NCBI GenBank assembly: GCA_030685235.1
Contig: MU839096.1
Span: 310,001 to 374,000, forward strand
Origin: Copromyces sp. CBS 386.78
Lineage: Eukaryota > Ascomycota > Sordariomycetes > Sordariales > Sordariaceae
Length of the DNA stretch: 64,000 nt
Reading direction: 5' to 3'
The translations under genes were made by a program, and so were the position numbers. Below are positions 58,756 to 64,000 of the stretch, in pieces. Under the pieces are notes generated by a model that had not been told where the DNA came from, did no database searches, and saw nothing but the letters and a program-made list of their open reading frames with translations. The stretch's first letter is position 1, and each line of letters opens with the position of its first letter.

Positions 58756-60151
58756 TGCCGTGGAGGTATAAAGACTCTTCACTGAATGTCCACGTTTGCT
58801 GAAGACAATAGGTTCCGTCCTGTGTGCTTGTTTGTTGAGGTGAGTGCTGTCTTCCGAATTCTTTGCAACAGGCCAGCACTTCAAGACGAGTGTTCGTTAC
58901 CCAATGTACGGGACTGTAGTGCACTTTTGAGGAAGGAGCATTCTGAACGACAGTTAGCATTATTTCCGAGAATACTGGTTTAACAAGAGGCAGTCGCCAA
59001 ACACAAAAGACAGGTAAGAGCAACCCATGCCTGCATTGTGTCCCCACTAACGATTGAAATGAAAAGGAACCTAAGTTGGAAGGAACGAAGATACAAAGAA
59101 GTTCAGTCAACATACCAATCTGTGACTGGACTCGGAATTTGAGTTTCGTGGGCAGTTTTTGACAGTCTCTCCAGTAAGTTTGATTCCGTTCTGACCGACG
59201 TGAGGCTCCAAGATCATGGGATAAGATGGCAGTAAAGATGATCTTATGGAATCATTGGACTATGAGGCTTATTTCCTGTGCGTGTCGTTATCAAGTTTGA
59301 CCGTATAACTACCTACCGGAATCTCCCCGTCAAAGTACAAAGTACAAAGTACTCCCGGACTGTCGGCAAACATCAGATGTGAGCGAGTGACAGGTTACCG
59401 GCACTTTGGGCGCGTTCCAGGACGGATGGAGGCTAATTCGCAGAGTCTTCCAGATTCTTGATCTTTGCTGCAGAAGCAAAAGGATTGTGGCCCTCCTCGT
59501 ATCTCGCACGGAGCCAACAACCTCTTCGAGGCTCAGAACCTGAAAACCACCAGAGAAATCCCAAATACCGCAAGACGCCCCTGCCTGTAGCTGGCTAGAT
59601 GGTTGGTCTTGGGAGGCATGTGAAGAGTCCCAACCTAGACCGTCAGAGATTTAGTTGGTCGCCGGCCCCCCTTCGAAGTTCGTGGACTTGAATCAGGAAG
59701 TTCTCAGTACACACCTGGGAGTGGGACGAATTCCCATCTCCTCGTCTCAAACCTGACTTTGCCTTGAGATGACAGGGCTCTGTCTGTAGCAGATACAAAC
59801 TTCAAGTGTATGGACGAGGCGGCCAAGCCCGTGGTAAGTGACTGAAAGTGGCTGTTCGAGGGTGAATGGGAGACGGGATTATCAACCTTCGCACCCCCCG
59901 CCCATACACTTCCTCAGGTGAAGGCAACCTTGGAAACCTTAAATTCAGAACGAGTCTCCTGCACCTCGTGGCCCTCCTCTTTATTAATACTCGAACATAA
60001 AAGCAGAGTGTCCACCGCCTCCAGCAATCCAATTTCAACTCTTCAGTATCGGTTCTTCGACATAAGGACCACTCCTACTTGGTGTTTTAAACCAAACAGA
60101 GCTCAACGCAATCCTCACCTCCTCTCTTTGTCGATCATATCCTAAACCACA
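58756..60151. promoter_or_regulatory. Shared upstream region of MCT-like porter and lysine 2,3-aminomutase
   Basis: 1.4 kb between divergent start codons with no supported gene. Contains three direct copies of CAAAGTA at 59331-59353, ending in the palindrome AGTACT. A bidirectional control region is inferred from layout. Confidence 0.4.
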
Positions 60152-62052
60152 ATGCTTTCCAGAATTGTCCGACCCAACCGGGTTGCTCGCGGCCCAGCAT
60201 TTCGGCCCAAGCCCGTCTTATCGCGAATGACCGGCTCCTCTCCACGTCTTCAAGCCCAGGTAGCCGATGTCAGCAAGGGCATCGACACGGCTGGCCGTCC
60301 TCTCCCGGCCTTCATCGGCAACCCCAACACCCAGATGGAGCCGTCTGTTGTCGGACCGACGATCGGCACCCCGCCGCCTGTTTCTCCAGGTGCCGTCAGA
60401 CTCGAGAACATTCTCGCAACTCCTGTCACTTTTGGAATCCAGAGAGACCGTGATGAGTTTTGGCGCAAGGTGCCTGTTTGGGCAGATGTAACAGCCAAGG
60501 ACTTCCTTTCATATCGCTGGAGTGTAAGTGATATGTGATATACACTGTCCCAGCTGCAAGTGCCAGCTGCCCACGATTCTTCTTTGCATCCATCGGTCTG
60601 AGATGTCGCCCTTCTAACTTCCGTGAATCGATAGGTCGCCAACACAGTACAGGGCACAGCCAAGCTCTTCAAGTTCTTGCAAGCCATGGTCCCAGAGGAG
60701 GTGCCTCTGGACAAGCTAGGCATGCAGATGCAGTCCCGTGATGAATTCATCAAGGACGTTCTCGATGGTGTGGCGGCTGCAACTATGGCAATCCGGATGA
60801 CGTGAGCTCCAGCCCTTGCGTATCGAGAATTTCTTCTTCGCACCAACCTAACCACACGTGTGGCAGGCCATACATCCTGAGCCGCGTCAACTGGCAAGAT
60901 CCCCGCCATGACCCCATTGTCCGGCAGTTCTTGCCAATGAAGTCGATCATGCTTCCCGACCACCCAAAGCTCACGCTCGACTCGCTCCACGAGACTGCCG
61001 ACTCGCCCGTCAAGGGTCTAGTCCATCGATACACAGACAAAGCACTGTTTCTGCGTAGGTCTTCCCGTGTGTCGTGCCACCCCTGCCAATCACGCCCATT
61101 CTGATAGTGAACTTAAACAGCAACTTCGGTATGTCCCACATACTGCATGTTCTGCACCCGGTCTTACGCTGTTGGAGCCGATACCGACACCGTAACAAAG
61201 GCATCCCTGAAGCCGACTCGCAGACGTTGGGAGGAGGCCTTTGCCTACATCGAGAGCCGACCGGAACTGCAGGATATTGTGGTGTCTGGCGGTGACTCAT
61301 ACTACCTTCAGCCGGAACAGCTGACCCTCATCGGCGAGCGCTTGATTAGCATGCCCAACATCAAGCGATTTCGCTTCGCTTCCAAAGGACTAGCTGTAGC
61401 GCCGACCCGGGTTCTGGACGAGTACGATGGCTGGGTGAATGCCCTCGTTGACATTTCCAACAAAGCCAAGAAGGCCGGAAAATCCATGGCGCTACACACC
61501 CACTTCAACAATCCCAACGAGATCTCGTGGATCAGCTCAGATGCCACCCAGAAGCTCTTTGAGAATGGTGTCATGGTCCGTAACCAGACCGTCTTGCTTC
61601 GCGGCGTCAACGATGACTACGAGACCATGTCAACCCTCATCCGCCAGCTTGCTGACAACAACATCACTCCTGTAAGTAATCTCCTCAACCAACGTTTTGC
61701 CAGTGTCTGTCGGATTCTAACGTCCAGTCAGTACTACGTTTACCAGTGCGATATGGTTGAGAGGGTGGAGCATCTTCGCACGCCCCTCCAAACCATCTTG
61801 GACCTAGAGGCCAAAATCCGCGGGTCAATTGCAGGTTTCATGACCCCCTCCTTTGTCGTTGACCTTCCTGGTGGAGGAGGGAAGCGGCTGGCGTGCTCCT
61901 ATCAGAACTACGACCGCGAGACGGGCGTGTCAACCTTCATGGCCCCTGCTGTCAGAGGCCGGGACAAAGCCAACAAGGTGTATGAGTACTATGACCCGGT
62001 TGGCATGCTTCCCGGAGTTTCGGGAAGAGTAACCAACAAGCCCTCAATATGA
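60152..62052 (+). CDS. Radical-SAM lysine 2,3-aminomutase (KamA family), mitochondrial-type N-terminus
   Basis: Predicted product 532 aa from five exons: 60152-60523, 60635-60801, 60867-61054, 61121-61671 and 61732-62052. KamA enzymes convert L-lysine to L-beta-lysine using SAM, a 4Fe-4S cluster and PLP. The cluster motif CxxxCxxC is at Cys247, 251 and 254 (CPTYCMFC). The PLP lysine is Lys477 in PGGGGK. The two aspartates that grip the lysine side-chain amine in Clostridium KAM (Asp293 and Asp330) align with Asp433 (YQCD) and Asp470 (VVDLPGGGGK), 37 residues apart in both. HTHFNNPNEI and TVLLRGVNDD are further family blocks. The first 30 residues are Arg-rich with no acid (MLSRIVRPNRVARGPAFRPK), suggesting mitochondrial import. 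It is larger than bacterial KAM (about 416 aa) through an N-terminal extension. The enzyme family is firm; the physiological role in fungi is not established to my knowledge. Confidence 0.93.
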
Positions 62053-64000
62053 TGGGCGACTTGACTGGTCATAATCCAAGGGGCGGGCAAATGGCGTAAG
62101 GTATTGAAATTTTGGCTTCTAACTGCCACGGTCACGGAGGTTTATTGATGGCGTAATCAGGTTGCCGGATCTTTCTCGTCATGTTGGGAGGTTCCTAACT
62201 TGCAGGTGACACAGTCCATTGTGGGTTATCGATGAGACTAGGTGATGAAGGGTATGCTTTTGCATCGAAGCTTGATGAAGCGAAGGGAGGAATTCGTCAA
62301 TTTTGGGATGGTGGCTGGAGGATATTGTGCGTTCCCAGCAGCCGTCACACCTAGACAAATATGTGCTAGTAGAATCCAAGCGTGTAATTCGAGGAATAGT
62401 CCTTGATAGCGGAATGGTAGCGCACACTGTAACGTATGCTCACGGGACTGAGGTGTGGTGTGTCTGACAATGTGAAGCTGTCGTCGTTTTAAACTCAACG
62501 GCTCAGAGGCCCTTGGTGTAATGCCGCGTGGTGTCCCATTCCAGCTAAAGCTTTGAGGTTGTTTGCCATGACCCCCATCCCCAACCTGCAGCCCATTGCT
62601 TCTGAAACTAAAACCAAATGCGCCTTATTCATGCTTGCACAATGGCCGGTCGCTCCTTTATGGGGGTTGTCAGTAAGCGTTTTCATCTTTTCTTGAAGGC
62701 AGCATTTCCCGCACCACCCCTTTTCTTTATGCGCAACTCGGTTTGACTCGACGCACCGGCTTCCCAGAAATATACCAACGTTCATAACATCGAATGCCCC
62801 ACTGAAGGACCCTGCTTCTAAAATTGGTTTTTTTTTTCCAAAGTTGCTGAGGCCCCAACCGGTCACTTCAAGTTTTGGACACCTTTTCAAAGGCGCATTG
62901 CTCTGAGAATAAGGTTGAAGTCGTATTAGGGAACAATAAGTACTCTGAAATGGTAGCTGGAAGTTCAAACGGCACTGGCGTCGATGTGATCACAGTCTTG
63001 AATGTGTTTGAAGGCGGTGCGTGGAGTAAAAACGAGGTGCGTAAAAGCCAAAAGGGGTGGTGCGTAAAGCAAATCTCTTGCTTAAACTGCTCCCCTCGCT
63101 AATTCGGGGTAAGTAGATCGATTGTGATCTGGAACCAACGGCTTTCGGCCGGCAAGTCCCTTTTAAGCTGCTGTGAAATGTGATTGCTCGACGATGATGC
63201 AGTCTAATGTTTGTGTTCAAGCGGCAATACACTCGTTCAGGCTGCCCACCACCGCTAGTCAGCGGAGATTTTGTATCCCTGACGAGTAGCAAACAAGGAG
63301 ATGATTGTGCCTCGGCGTTCTGGTTTCCCAAAGCTGCCATACATACGCGGACCACACCAGTGGGAAGACATGTATGCTGCTGTTCCTCGAGATTCGGCCG
63401 TTTCTTGATACAGGCCCTGGCAGAAGTCAAAGATGGGAGGTATATGCTGATGTTCATCTATGGAACTGACGTTGGGATAGTTTTTTGGTCGTACCCAAAC
63501 GACAGAATGATCCAACTGCTCCGTCGCTGTGCCCTGTCCTGTCTTCCGACGGAGGTCACAAGGTATTTCGTCGACGATGTTGTTATCATCATAATGCTCC
63601 CGGTTTCGATTATCTCAGCAAACAAGGGTGTCGTAAACCCTGCTCGAGAGACAGCACGTCCAAGCCATTTGGAAGCAAGAACTTTGGCGGTCTGTTGGCG
63701 CAAAAAAGACGGTTCCGGTGAGCCTTTGCGAGGACCGGCGTTTACGAAAGGAGCCGCTCGCATAACTTCTCCCATCAGCCAGGCGGACAGACTGCCAGTG
63801 ATTTGAAGCAGGTATGAACACTATGCAAACTCCATCTTTGTTGGCAATGCTGACAATTGGGCTTGCCTGGTCTGAGCATGGATGGAGGTATCAATTGGGA
63901 AAATAGAGGGGATGGTGACTGAAGGGTGACCCTTTCTTGTCTCTCTTTCTCTCTCTTGTGGTGCTGTGTTCGCTATGTGCTCTGGACCACGCCGTTAAGC
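62053..64000. other. Window end without supported gene
   Basis: 3' flank of the aminomutase gene. Frames of up to 199 codons (63207-63806, +) start at ATG but have no recognisable domain, signal or intron context. I call none of them. Confidence 0.55.

Noticed and set aside
63207..63806. 199-codon frame near the window end
   Set aside because: No domain recognised; composition and several overlapping frames of similar length on both strands suggest chance.
1..64000. tRNA, 5S rRNA and CRISPR-like arrays
   Set aside because: Scanned by eye for GTTCGANTCC-type arms and known 5S starts, and for spaced repeats; nothing convincing. An automated covariance search could still find one.

Overview
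This window looks like nuclear DNA of a filamentous ascomycete (Pezizomycotina, probably a Sordariomycete). Its genes carry short introns with GTRNGT donors, CTAAC/CTGAC branch points and YAG acceptors. The gene set is typical of such fungi: a LaeA-like methyltransferase, a Dal5/ACS-type transporter, GH105, a short secreted tyrosinase, a DHA2 exporter and a fungal radical-SAM lysine aminomutase. Two sharply bounded AT-rich blocks have the CpA-to-TpA decay of repeat-induced point mutation (RIP). I saw no tRNA, rRNA or CRISPR. All exon boundaries come from reading splice signals and protein conservation by eye; I checked that every spliced CDS is a multiple of three.

Layout. 0.3-2.2 kb (-): LaeA-like methyltransferase with a 6-nt micro-exon. 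4.9-6.6 kb (+): proteasome subunit Rpn5. 7.4-9.0 kb (+): methyltransferase-fold protein of unknown role. 9.3-10.5 kb (-): SRPBCC-fold protein. 11.5-13.2 kb (-) and 14.4-15.5 kb (+): a divergent ACS-family transporter and GH105 unsaturated rhamnogalacturonyl hydrolase. 16.69-20.25 kb: complete RIP-killed PIF/Harbinger transposon. 22.1-23.5 kb (+): short tyrosinase/catechol oxidase. 24.6-26.8 kb (-): DHA2 drug exporter. 31.6-34.6 kb (-): 1009-residue, mostly disordered protein. 38.7-40.0 kb (-): S-adenosylmethionine synthetase. 41.29-45.20 kb: second RIP-killed PIF/Harbinger transposon. 45.7-46.6 kb (+): GPN3 GTPase. 47.3-48.1 kb (-): Apq12-like protein. 49.4-50.2 kb (-): Mpo1-like dioxygenase. 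51.5-52.3 kb (+): RNA polymerase II subunit Rpb7. 56.8-58.8 kb (-) and 60.2-62.1 kb (+): a divergent monocarboxylate-porter-like transporter and lysine 2,3-aminomutase.

Themes. Housekeeping genes (rpn5, SAM synthetase, gpn3, apq12, mpo1, rpb7) are interspersed with accessory metabolism. Two divergent transporter/enzyme pairs look like small functional modules: rhamnogalacturonan-fragment use (ACS porter plus GH105), and a lysine/beta-lysine step (MCT-like porter plus mitochondrial-looking radical-SAM KamA homologue). The two transposons belong to different families but share one design: a 3-bp TAA target duplication, a Myb/SANT-like gene on + and a DDE transposase on -, pointing at each other. 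Both are inactivated by RIP that stops at the element ends. Several gene-free stretches of 4-5 kb (26.8-31.6, 34.7-38.7 and 52.3-56.8 kb) hold no gene I can support.
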